DNA of 64,000 bases from Bacteroidota bacterium (GTDB taxonomy: Bacteria; Bacteroidota; Bacteroidia; Cytophagales; Cyclobacteriaceae): NCBI GenBank assembly GCA_024280115.1, contig JAJRQT010000165.1:31968-95967 (forward strand), written 5' to 3'. The position numbers and the translations under genes are program-made. Positions 35,094 through 42,828 of this stretch are shown here, in pieces. The notes below the pieces were generated by a model. It was not told the DNA's origin and searched no databases. It saw only the letters and a list, made by a program, of their open reading frames with translations. Within the stretch, counting starts at the first letter, position 1. Each line of letters opens with the position of its first letter.

Positions 35094-36148
35094 ATAATGT
35101 CTATCAGAAAATAATTAGTCGTACTGTTTTTGAAGCTCCGGATCATTGGGAAAAAATCCAATGCATTGATATGCATACAGGCGGAGAACCACTTCGAGTT
35201 GTGGTAGGAGGGTACCCCGAAATTAAGGGCACCGGAATTCTGGAAAAACGAAATTTTGCTAAAAAACATCTCGATCACTTGAGGAAAGCACTTATGTGGG
35301 AGCCAAGAGGTCATGCAGATATGTATGGATGCTTAATGACAGAACCTAATGATGACGGTGCACATTTTGGTATATTATTTATTCATAATGAGGGTTATAG
35401 CACCATGTGTGGACATGCTGTAATTGCGATAAGTAAACTGGCTGTTGAAATGGGTTGGGTTGAAAAAAAAGAACCCGAAACAGAGGTGATTATTGATGCT
35501 CCTTGTGGTAGAATTCATGCTTATGTTACGGTAAATAAAGGAATAGTATATGGCACTAGATTTCATGGTGTACCGTCATTTATGATAGCCCTCAATGAAA
35601 CCGTTATGGTGAAGGGATTGGGAAAAATTAAATATGATCTGGCTTTCGGTGGCGCTTTTTATGTTTATGTAGATGCCGATGCTATCGGTCTTGAATTAGA
35701 CAGAGATAACTATAGCAAGATTATCAAGACAGGAATGGATATCAAGCGGGAAGTCATGAAAAGTACTAAAAAGGTTATCCACCCTTTCGAAGCTGATCTT
35801 TCATTTTTATACGGTACAATTTTTATCAGTCAAAAATCCTCTTCAAAAGCTGACAATAAAAATGTATGCATCTTCGCCAATGGGGAAGTTGACAGAAGTC
35901 CAACCGGTTCTGGTGTGGCCGGAAGAATGGCAATTCATTTAGCAAAAGGAGAAATGAGGGTAGGTGAGAAAATGAAAATTGAAAGTATTGTAGGCAGTAT
36001 TTTTACAGGGTCTGTTGTTGAGGAGGTAAATTTTGGCCCATTTAAAGCTATTATCCCCGAAGTATCAGGTGAAGCATTTATCACTGGTCAACATACCTTT
36101 TTGATCGATCCTGATGATCCGTTCAGGGGTGGATTTTTCCTCAGGTAA
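35090..36148 (+). CDS. Proline racemase family; probable trans-3-hydroxy-L-proline dehydratase
   Basis: The 352-residue protein has both halves of the proline racemase fold: CIDMHTGGEPLRVV near 25, Cys107 in YSTMCGHAVIA, and DRSPTGSGVAGRMA near 268-281. In true racemases and 4-hydroxyproline epimerases the second catalytic residue is Cys. Here it is Thr272, the replacement that marks trans-3-hydroxy-L-proline dehydratase. That enzyme makes delta2-pyrroline-2-carboxylate, which isomerises and is reduced to proline by the overlapping upstream gene. Length and flanking motifs are otherwise normal, including GQHTFLIDPDDPFRGGFFLR at the C-terminus. The two genes are translationally coupled by the ATGA overlap. 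Confidence 0.88.
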   Translation: MNNVYQKIISRTVFEAPDHWEKIQCIDMHTGGEPLRVVVGGYPEIKGTGILEKRNFAKKHLDHLRKALMWEPRGHADMYGCLMTEPNDDGAHFGILFIHNEGYSTMCGHAVIAISKLAVEMGWVEKKEPETEVIIDAPCGRIHAYVTVNKGIVYGTRFHGVPSFMIALNETVMVKGLGKIKYDLAFGGAFYVYVDADAIGLELDRDNYSKIIKTGMDIKREVMKSTKKVIHPFEADLSFLYGTIFISQKSSSKADNKNVCIFANGEVDRSPTGSGVAGRMAIHLAKGEMRVGEKMKIESIVGSIFTGSVVEEVNFGPFKAIIPEVSGEAFITGQHTFLIDPDDPFRGGFFLR

Positions 36149-36178
36149 ATTACAATTTATGAAGGAATTTAAAATTTA

Positions 36179-36210
36179 TTTGTTAAACACGAACGTTCGT
36201 GCTATTTTTG
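36179..36210 (+). promoter_or_regulatory. Promoter of the tetR-type gene
   Basis: TTTG (36179-36182), 20 nt, TATTTTTG (36203-36210): a full match to the Bacteroidota consensus. The ATG at 36215 is only 5 bp downstream, so the message is almost or fully leaderless. Confidence 0.8.
36188..36201. promoter_or_regulatory. TetR operator CACGAACGTTCGTG
   Basis: A perfect 14-bp palindrome lies wholly between the -33 and -7 boxes of the regulator's promoter, the classic layout for autorepression. The core ACGAACGTTCGT recurs exactly at 36873-36884. Confidence 0.8.
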
Positions 36211-36214
36211 AATT

Positions 36215-36796
36215 ATGAATAAAGGTAATACTACCAAAAATAACATTTTAGCTTCCGGCCTGGAGATGGCGAGCCAATATGGCCTGGAGCATGTTACGAT
36301 TGGTACCCTTGCCAAAATCATGAATATGTCGAAAAGCGGAATTTTTGGTCATTTTCAATCGAAAGAAAACCTTCAGGTTATGATCATAAATTTTGCTGTA
36401 GAAAACTTTACAAAAGAGGTGATTTTACCCTCGCTGAAAGTTGAGCAAGGAATTCCCCGTATAAAAACTATGGTGGACAATTGGGTAAAATGGGGAAACA
36501 GTCTAACAGGAGGGTGCATATTTGTTTCGGCAAGTAATGAATTCAGCGACCGGCCCGGTCTTGTCAGAGATGTGCTGCTCGATCATCAAAAATCATGGCT
36601 AAACAGCCTTGTAAAGCTTGCAGAGTCTGCGGTTAAAGCCGGAAATTTCAGATCAGATACGGATGTAAACCAATTTGCATTTGAATTATATTCTCTGCTC
36701 CTCGGTTTTCATTATTATCACCGGATGTTGAAAGACTCTAATACTCCGCAGAAACAGGAGAAAGCGCTTGATCGACTGATTGAAAATTATAAATGA
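36215..36796 (+). CDS. TetR/AcrR family transcriptional repressor
   Basis: The 193-residue protein has an N-terminal helix-turn-helix: NNILASGLEMASQYGLEHVTIGTLAKIMNMSKSGIFGHFQSKENL (residues 9-53). This is followed by an all-helical ligand-binding part with NWVKWGNSLTGGCIFVSASNEF, a pattern of the TetR_C branch that senses small hydrophobic molecules. Its promoter contains a perfect palindromic operator, and the same site recurs at the start of the hydrolase gene 40 bp downstream, so it very likely represses itself and that hydrolase. The ligand is unknown, perhaps a lipid-like or ester substrate of the hydrolase. Translation probably starts at the first or second codon group of a leaderless message. 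Confidence 0.92.
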   Translation: MNKGNTTKNNILASGLEMASQYGLEHVTIGTLAKIMNMSKSGIFGHFQSKENLQVMIINFAVENFTKEVILPSLKVEQGIPRIKTMVDNWVKWGNSLTGGCIFVSASNEFSDRPGLVRDVLLDHQKSWLNSLVKLAESAVKAGNFRSDTDVNQFAFELYSLLLGFHYYHRMLKDSNTPQKQEKALDRLIENYK

Positions 36797-36836
36797 ATCA
36801 ACCAATTATTATCTAATTAACCATTAAAATCAGTAA

Positions 36837-37754
36837 ATGAGACATTCAAATTTTGAACTTTATATTAATAGCACGAACGTTCGTATATCTAAAAATGTTA
36901 AATTTTTTGGCAAGATATTGACTGCATGGCAATGGCTATATCCGAGAGGAATTGAAAATTTTATCAGGAAAAAGTTTTTTACTCCTAATCCAAAACCTCT
37001 CACCGAAACACAGTCCAATTGGATCAAAAAAGCTACCACAATACAGATAGAAAGCAGAGGAAGAAAAATTCAACTTTGGAAAATCGGAACAGGTCCAACA
37101 ATTCTCTTTATTCATGGCTGGAGTGGCCGGGGGGTACAATTTCAGAATTTCTTTCAACCTGCCCTGGATGCGGGATTTTCAGTATTATTTTTTGATGCAC
37201 CGGCGCATGGTTTTTCAGAAGGAGATATGACCAATTATCTGGAGGTTACGGAATCAGTCAATAATATTTTGAACCATGAAATTGGAAAAGATATCACAGG
37301 TATTGTATCTCATTCACTCGGATCAGCTGCTATCATCAATCACCTTTCGAATAGTGATCATTCCGCCAGTCTTGTACTTATATCGCCTGCGTTAAGGTTG
37401 ATGGAGTTGCTATTTACAAATTTGCAAATACATGGCGTACCTAAAAAAACTTACGTAAAACTGCTGAATGAAGTAGAAGAAAAATTTCAAATTCAATTGG
37501 CAACCCGCAATCCGATTGACTTGATTTATGGAATCCGGAATAGTATGCTTATAATCCATGACAACAGTGATAAAACCACACCAGTAGGGCCATCATTTCA
37601 GGTTGCAGAAGAATTGGATAATGTTGAGTTTATGGGAACTGAAGGGTATGGCCACAATAAAGTATTGGCTCAACAATTTGTGATTGAAAAGGCTTTAAAA
37701 TTTATAGTCTCTCATCAATCTGAAATGGTGAACGACAATTTTGCAAAAGTGTAA
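36837..37754 (+). CDS. Alpha/beta hydrolase (serine hydrolase)
   Basis: The 305-residue protein has the alpha/beta hydrolase fold. The oxyanion block is ILFIHGWSGRGVQFQNF near 89-105 and VLFFDAPAHGFSEGD follows. The nucleophile is Ser in the elbow VSHSLGS near 161. A late acid/His pair lies around IHDNSDKTTPV and EGYGHNKVLAQ. The elbow starts with Ser instead of Gly, which occurs in a subset of esterases. The substrate is unknown. The 12-bp TetR operator lies inside codons 13-16, so either regulation acts within the coding region or translation starts further down. No ATG is in frame there; a TTG at 36918 is possible. It is in an operon-like tandem with the TetR gene. Confidence 0.85.
   Translation: MRHSNFELYINSTNVRISKNVKFFGKILTAWQWLYPRGIENFIRKKFFTPNPKPLTETQSNWIKKATTIQIESRGRKIQLWKIGTGPTILFIHGWSGRGVQFQNFFQPALDAGFSVLFFDAPAHGFSEGDMTNYLEVTESVNNILNHEIGKDITGIVSHSLGSAAIINHLSNSDHSASLVLISPALRLMELLFTNLQIHGVPKKTYVKLLNEVEEKFQIQLATRNPIDLIYGIRNSMLIIHDNSDKTTPVGPSFQVAEELDNVEFMGTEGYGHNKVLAQQFVIEKALKFIVSHQSEMVNDNFAKV
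36873..36884. promoter_or_regulatory. Second TetR operator ACGAACGTTCGT
   Basis: A perfect 12-bp palindrome identical to the core of the operator at 36188-36201. It lies inside the predicted start of the hydrolase gene, 685 bp from the first site. It may allow looping or a roadblock. Confidence 0.7.
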
Positions 37755-38114
37755 ATGATTGTGGAACTTCAATAGAAAGATTCCTTCATTGGTCTGGTGA
37801 CCAACAAAAAAGAGGCGCTAATTCTATGTTTAAAATGGTTTCTGGACAAATACTTGTTGGTGACAACCTGTCTACAGACGGCACCAACAAGGACGGTAAA
37901 GTGTATTTCCATGCTCTTTATGCCATTTTAGCTGTACATGTTCAAGAAAGTGTCTTATTTGATTTGCATACGGTTGAATTATTTCAAAAAATGTATGTTT
38001 ATCATCTGGCAATATTCAGAGCCAAACTAAGAATTAAATTGATACGGCTCTCCAACTGTTGATTTTTAATATAACTGTCACTCCGCACTCAAGTTAAGTG
38101 TCAGGATCAGTCTT
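37755..38114. other. Intergenic region with small inverted repeats
   Basis: About 360 bp after the hydrolase. It contains hairpins TTGGTC/GACCAA (37789-37804) and GTTGGTG/CACCAAC (37856-37888), then CAAGTTAAGTGTCA (38090-38103), also found in the repeat at 23079. A 78-codon open frame here has no family resemblance. Confidence 0.5.
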
Positions 38115-38558
38115 TTACCGCACATTAATCATTGTATGAACATTTTTAAAAGTGTTTCCAGATATATTTTGGTTACCAACCTTCAATATTTCCATATCGC
38201 CAAAGATTGAAAAACCAATAGGCCTCAAATCGATATGAGTAATTATTAGTATTTCATCAGGATCTTTAAAAGCATAAAGCAATAAATGATCTACTAAATA
38301 TACTGAAATCATATTAGCCTTTTTAAGTAGGCGAATGTTTGGATCTTTACATACATTTTTCTCAATAAGAAAATTCCAGCTTCCCTTCTTTTTTTTTTGT
38401 GCCTGAAGCCAAATTAATGGTTCTTCAGATTTGCCTATTAAAAATACTGGTTGATTATCAACCGAAACCGGAACCTTCGAATTGATCAGCGTGTTTCCGC
38501 ATACAATCATTTTATCAAATGGAACATATCCTATGGGCAATTCTTCTTTGTTGTTCAT
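38115..38558 (-). CDS. Hypothetical protein (147 aa), second gene of an unknown pair
   Basis: I do not recognise this protein. It has no signal peptide or membrane helix. It has several short beta-like segments (PIGYVPFDKMIVCGNTLIN, VDNQPVFLIGKS, EPLIWLQAQKKKKGSWNFLIE, ILIITHIDLRPIGFSIFG), suggesting a small soluble beta-rich domain. The gene starts 3 bp after the stop codon of the two-helix membrane protein gene, so they are made together and probably work together at the membrane. No similarity to toxins or defence effectors is evident to me. Confidence 0.6.
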   Translation of the reverse strand: MNNKEELPIGYVPFDKMIVCGNTLINSKVPVSVDNQPVFLIGKSEEPLIWLQAQKKKKGSWNFLIEKNVCKDPNIRLLKKANMISVYLVDHLLLYAFKDPDEILIITHIDLRPIGFSIFGDMEILKVGNQNISGNTFKNVHTMINVR

Positions 38559-38561
38559 TTC

Positions 38562-38975
38562 CTATACCTGCTTATGTTTACTGAAATGTTTCTGAATTCT
38601 CTTAACAGTCTTCTTTTTTTCAGAGGGAAGGTAAAAGTGCAAGCTTTCAGAAACGAGCACAAGAACAACCAATATACTAAGCGTAATCCACTCTTGGCTA
38701 GAAACAATCACTTCAGAGTTGAAATATTTGTGATTTATCCATTTAGAAATAAGAGTTACAAGGAAAACACCTGTACCAGCAAAAAAACTATGCGCCCAAA
38801 CCGCAAGAAAACTATGGATCTTTGTTAAGCGCAAGAAATCACCATCGTGAAGCAGAAAAGGCGTTCCCTTCGTTTGTATGACCTCGTCTCGATCGATTAC
38901 AATCGGCTCCGTCTTTTTTTCAACTTCATTCATATAGTTGTATCCGCTTATCTTTGGTAACTTTGAAGACTTCAT
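38562..38975 (-). CDS. Hypothetical two-helix membrane protein (137 aa), first gene of an unknown pair
   Basis: The protein has an N-terminal soluble part (residues 1-48), two hydrophobic segments (FLAVWAHSFFAGTGVFLVTLI at about 56-77 and ITLSILVVLVLVSESLHFYL at about 96-115), and a basic tail (EKKKTVKRIQKHFSKHK). This small soluble-plus-two-helix layout is shared by many membrane effectors and anchors, but I cannot place it in a family. It is directly upstream of, and 3 bp from, the 147-aa gene. An alternative ATG is 14 codons inside (38933). Confidence 0.6.
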   Translation of the reverse strand: MKSSKLPKISGYNYMNEVEKKTEPIVIDRDEVIQTKGTPFLLHDGDFLRLTKIHSFLAVWAHSFFAGTGVFLVTLISKWINHKYFNSEVIVSSQEWITLSILVVLVLVSESLHFYLPSEKKKTVKRIQKHFSKHKQV

Positions 38976-39440
38976 ATTTATTTTATTGCCAATAATGGCA
39001 TTGTTCTAAATATATAACGTATTATTCAGGTAAACAAAAAAAGTGTGAAATGTAGAATTAGATGAATTACTATTTCATAAATGATAAAAATACAGTATAA
39101 CAAAGGACTATAAATAAGCGAGAAAACAGTCGTAAAATGAAACTCAAATATTTTTAACAATCCTTGGGTCGAAAGGAACAGTGCTTCCAAGATAAGTCAG
39201 CTCTTTGGCATCCGCATTTATTGTTGTTTATATCGAAAATATATACTTTGAGTCATCCTGAATTCCAGCCTCACCATCATGCAGGTATTTTAAGATCAGA
39301 CTATTGATGGTAAAAGATGCTTAAACAAGTTCAGCACGACTTGAAAATTCAAATCCAGCTGCCCTGCCAACTGCTCATAGTCAGACCATTTTAAGATAGA
39401 TTTTTGTTAATTTAGATGGTCAAACCAAATTATTTAACTA
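38976..39440. other. Non-coding stretch before the decayed VOC gene
   Basis: About 465 bp without an open frame over 60 codons. The left 170 bp are AT-rich and must hold the promoter of the minus-strand pair. The rest shows no recognisable family and may be decayed coding DNA. Confidence 0.4.
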
Positions 39441-39817
39441 ATGGAAAATATTAATAGCTAACTTAACTGGTTTGAAATACTGGTTACAGATTTTGAACGG
39501 GTCAGAAAATTCTATAGCACTATTTACGATTATGAAATGCCATTCACTACCATGGGTGCAAATAAATTAGGGTTTTCCCAGTACAACCAGCTCATATTGG
39601 AGGAACAATCATTAAAGAATTAGGCAATACTCCAAGTCAAAATGGTACCATTGTCTATTTAAATGGCGGCGAAGATTTGAATATTATTCTATCTCGAATA
39701 CTACGTGCCGGAGGAAAGGTTATAACCGAAAAATCAGCACTAAGTCCGGAATTAGGTTTTTATGAAACATTCATTGATACCGAAGGAAATAAAGTTGTGC
39801 GGAATTCCATGCAATAA
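39441..39817 (+). pseudogene. Decayed VOC (glyoxalase/dioxygenase) family gene
   Basis: The first part, after an in-frame TAA at 39459, reads LNWFEILVTDFERVRKFYSTIYDYEMP, a typical VOC N-terminal half. Near 39590 the reading continues only in another frame as AHIGGTIIKELGNTPSQNGTIVYLNGGEDLN, then LSPELGFYETFIDTEGNKVV, the matching C-terminal half. So one stop and one frameshift break a gene of about 125 codons. The family binds metals in paired beta-alpha-beta modules. Function is lost unless sequencing errors explain both changes. Confidence 0.8.
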
Positions 39818-39840
39818 AAAAGGGGCAAAGTTGCCCCTTC
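39814..39840 (-). terminator. Rho-independent terminator of the tolC-hlyD type operon
   Basis: AAGGGGCAA/TTGCCCCTT (39820-39839) is a perfect 9-bp stem with a 2-nt loop, followed on the minus strand by TTTTTT. It lies about 20 bp after the adaptor gene's stop. Confidence 0.85.
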
Positions 39841-39859
39841 TCATCCACATGAAAATTAC

Positions 39860-41245
39860 CTAACTTTCTTTCTCATCTTCGTCCTGCTTATTTTTATCTT
39901 CTTTCTCAACCACCAGGTCTCCATCTTTTAGTTTTTTAGAAACCACGATAAATGGCCCCTTTATAATTTTATCTCCTTTTTCAATGCCTTTCAATATTTC
40001 AATATTTTCAAAGTCGCTGATGCCGGTTTCTACTTCTACCATTTTTGCTTTGCCGTCCTCGAATAAAAATACCACCTCAACAGCTTCTTCTTTTTTCTTT
40101 TTTTCATCAAAAGCATTAGTATCGTTGCCTTCCTTTTCTTCATCATCGCTTTCGTCTTTATTTTTGTCATCATTGGGATTTCGGGTAGTAACGGAAGCCA
40201 ACGGAATCGTCAAAATATTATCCTTGACCTGAGTTGTCACATCAACACTGGCGGTCATCCCGGGTCTGAATGGAGAAACAGAACCTTGCTCTTCTACAAG
40301 ATCCTTGTAAGAGCTGTTTAATATTCTGATTCTAACTTCAAATTCAGTTACAGCATCAGGAGAGGTCTTGTCATTGGCAGTATTGGCAATATTGGTAACC
40401 ACCCCTTTGAATTTTTTTCCGGTATGCGAATAGGAATCGACATCAATTTCCGCTGTGTCTCCTAATGATACTCTTATGATGTCATTTTCATTAACGTCCA
40501 CACGGGCTTCCATCTTAGTTAAATCAGCAATTCTGAGCATTTCTGTTCCTGCCATTTGAGCAGTTCCTACAACACGTTCACCAAGCTCGACATCCAACTT
40601 GGAAACAATTCCGGTAATCGGAGCCCTGATGGTCGTAAACCGTAAGTTTTCCTCAGCTTCCTTTACTGTCGCTCTCGCACTGGCTACGACATACACAGAG
40701 GCCTTTTCTGACTCTTTTGCAGAAATGAGGTCGTTTTGAGCGACTTTAAAATTCGCTTCTGATATTTCAAAATCGGCATCAGAAATCACATTCTGATCTC
40801 TTAAGTCTTTGTTTCTTTTGTATTCACTTTCAGCCCTGATCAGTTGGGCTTCGGCCCGGGCAATCCTGGCCCTGGAATCTGCCAGGTTTGCTTTTTGCTG
40901 ATTGAGGTTTGCTTTTGCACGCTCCAGAGAGGATTGATAGATATCAGGTCTGATTTTTAATAAAACCTCGTCTCTCAAAACTGAATCCCCCTCTTCAATA
41001 TTTAACTCAATGATTTCGCCTGGAACATCAGGAGATATTTTAACCTCATAAACCGGCTGAACCATCCCTGATGCACTGACAGTTTCTACAATCCGGTCAA
41101 ATTTTGCTTCTGTAATTTCTGCCTCTATCTCTTTAGCTTTTCCAATCCAGCCGGCAGATTTTCCAACTATTGCGAAAATCACCAGAACAATTACCAGTCC
41201 TAAAAGTATATATAATACCTTGTTTGATTTCTTTTTCTTGACCAT
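39860..41245 (-). CDS. Efflux pump periplasmic adaptor (HlyD/MFP family)
   Basis: One N-terminal membrane helix (residues 9-30, VLYILLGLVIVLVIFAIVG) precedes a 461-residue periplasmic adaptor. The first lipoyl half is VKISPDVPGEIIELNIEEGDSVLRDEVLLKI, a long alpha-hairpin covers about residues 105-205 (YQSSLERAKANLNQQ), the second lipoyl half is TIRAPITGIVSKLDVELGERVVG, and a beta-barrel follows. Near 365-400 an Asp/Glu/Lys-rich insertion interrupts the barrel end. Such adaptors link an inner-membrane ABC or RND pump to TolC. The TolC gene is 5 bp upstream, but no pump gene is next to it, and the terminator follows directly. Confidence 0.92.
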   Translation of the reverse strand: MVKKKKSNKVLYILLGLVIVLVIFAIVGKSAGWIGKAKEIEAEITEAKFDRIVETVSASGMVQPVYEVKISPDVPGEIIELNIEEGDSVLRDEVLLKIRPDIYQSSLERAKANLNQQKANLADSRARIARAEAQLIRAESEYKRNKDLRDQNVISDADFEISEANFKVAQNDLISAKESEKASVYVVASARATVKEAEENLRFTTIRAPITGIVSKLDVELGERVVGTAQMAGTEMLRIADLTKMEARVDVNENDIIRVSLGDTAEIDVDSYSHTGKKFKGVVTNIANTANDKTSPDAVTEFEVRIRILNSSYKDLVEEQGSVSPFRPGMTASVDVTTQVKDNILTIPLASVTTRNPNDDKNKDESDDEEKEGNDTNAFDEKKKKEEAVEVVFLFEDGKAKMVEVETGISDFENIEILKGIEKGDKIIKGPFIVVSKKLKDGDLVVEKEDKNKQDEDEKES

Positions 41246-41250
41246 TTTAT

Positions 41251-42699
41251 CTATAGAGTTAATGGGTTTCCTAAATAAAAATCTAATACTTTGATTTTGA
41301 ATATATAGTCAAATTTTGCTCTGACTAGATTTGATTTTGCGGAGAAAAGATTGAAGCTGGATATCTGGTAATCCACATAACTTACAGCGCCAAGATTATA
41401 GCTTTTTTCTTTTGCTCGGAATGACTCTTCTAAGGCTTCTACCTGCTTTTGCGCTGCATTAAAAACCTTAACAGCAGCCTGCGCATCGTTGTATGAAGTT
41501 TCAATAGTTTCTCTTAGAATATTCCTGGTTTCCTTTGCATTGATCTCCGCCAGGTCTTTTTGGATAGTAGCTCTTTGAATATTAGACCTTGTCTGCCATC
41601 CGTTAAAAATTGGAATTCCGATATTAAACCCTGCGGACCAGCTTCTGTTATCGACCCATTGGGTAGGAATATTTTGGACCTCTCTAATTGGGATGTCAAC
41701 GAATATCGGGATTCCATTTACCAATTGTGCTGGATCATTAAGAAGGAAACCGATTGTGCCAGGGTCCCTGATGATGGTTTCTATTTCTCCTGTCGGCACC
41801 CTGTTTTGATCTGAAAAATTGGTGAAGAATTGTCCTTGCAAGCCAAATGTTGGAACATGAGCACTCTTCGCAATTTTTTCTCCCATCTCGGCGCTTTCTA
41901 TTCTAAGATCTGCCGCTTTTATTTCAGGCTGAATGGCTTCTGCCTGGTTGTAAACTTCCCCTACTGAAAATGCGACAAATTCATAATTATCTTTATCAAA
42001 ATCCGGTGTAACAATATCAAATGCTTCTTCCGAAGGAATTTGTAAATATTGTTTTAGTTGGAGAATGGCAATATCCACTTCATTCTCTGCATTAATTACC
42101 TCTACTTCATTACTTGCTAATTGTGATTGCAGATCTAAAAGATTTGTCTTTGGAAGTGCGCCGGCCTTTACCAGTTTCTCAGTTTGATCTAACTGGGCGC
42201 TGGTTGTATTCATTTGAAATTTTGAATTCTCCAGTAATTCACGGGAAAAGATAATTTGTAAATACCCAAAAACTACCTGGAGCGTCACATCATTTTTCGA
42301 TTTCTCAAGATCATAAAAGTTGGCTTCAACATTTTTTTCGCTTTGCTTTACCGTCCTGGTCAATCTTGATCCATTATAAATCAGAAACTGGCTTGTGGCA
42401 TTTGCCCCGTTGGAATTGATCCTCTGGGTTGTAAATAGATTAGTGGTCGGGTCTATAGATCTTCCCCATCTCCAGCTATTAAAAATGTTCATATTGAGCG
42501 ATGGTATTCTACTCAGTCTGTTTTGCTTGAGGGTAACCTCTTCATTTTGCATTGATAATACAGAACGTTGAATGGTCAGGTTATTATCAAATGCATAATT
42601 GACACATTCGTCCAGTGACCATTTTTTAACTTCCTGGGCCTGTGTAGCAATATTGATCAGAATGATCAAAGCAAGGGTCAAACTCTTCATCATTTTCAT
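41251..42699 (-). CDS. TolC-family outer membrane efflux protein
   Basis: The start at 42699 gives a signal peptide (MKMMKSLTLALIILINIATQAQ). The open frame extends 51 codons more without a signal. The mature protein starts with WSLDECVNYAFDNNLTIQRS, the opening of Bacteroidota TolC homologues, and continues with long helical repeats such as QLDQTEKLVKAGALPKTNLLDLQSQLASNEVEVINAENEVDIA. The second-half repeat ends with RAKEKSYNLGAVSYVDYQISSFNLFSAKSNLVRAKFDY. It forms the outer-membrane channel for the adaptor gene 5 bp downstream. Insertion of the strand region GNPLTL at the end is normal. Confidence 0.9.
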   Translation of the reverse strand: MKMMKSLTLALIILINIATQAQEVKKWSLDECVNYAFDNNLTIQRSVLSMQNEEVTLKQNRLSRIPSLNMNIFNSWRWGRSIDPTTNLFTTQRINSNGANATSQFLIYNGSRLTRTVKQSEKNVEANFYDLEKSKNDVTLQVVFGYLQIIFSRELLENSKFQMNTTSAQLDQTEKLVKAGALPKTNLLDLQSQLASNEVEVINAENEVDIAILQLKQYLQIPSEEAFDIVTPDFDKDNYEFVAFSVGEVYNQAEAIQPEIKAADLRIESAEMGEKIAKSAHVPTFGLQGQFFTNFSDQNRVPTGEIETIIRDPGTIGFLLNDPAQLVNGIPIFVDIPIREVQNIPTQWVDNRSWSAGFNIGIPIFNGWQTRSNIQRATIQKDLAEINAKETRNILRETIETSYNDAQAAVKVFNAAQKQVEALEESFRAKEKSYNLGAVSYVDYQISSFNLFSAKSNLVRAKFDYIFKIKVLDFYLGNPLTL

Positions 42700-42828
42700 A
42701 TATGCTTTAAATTTTGTTTGATCAAAAAAATCAGATAGGTTGTTAATTAGTTTTACGGTTTCAAAGTCAAGATTAATTAATAATTTTAAGGGCTCTAATA
42801 TTTTATTTATAAATGGCAAAATGCTTAC

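Noticed and set aside
37826..38062. 78-codon open frame on the plus strand
   Set aside because: Overlaps an inverted repeat GTTGGTG/CACCAAC and shows no protein-like pattern or promoter.
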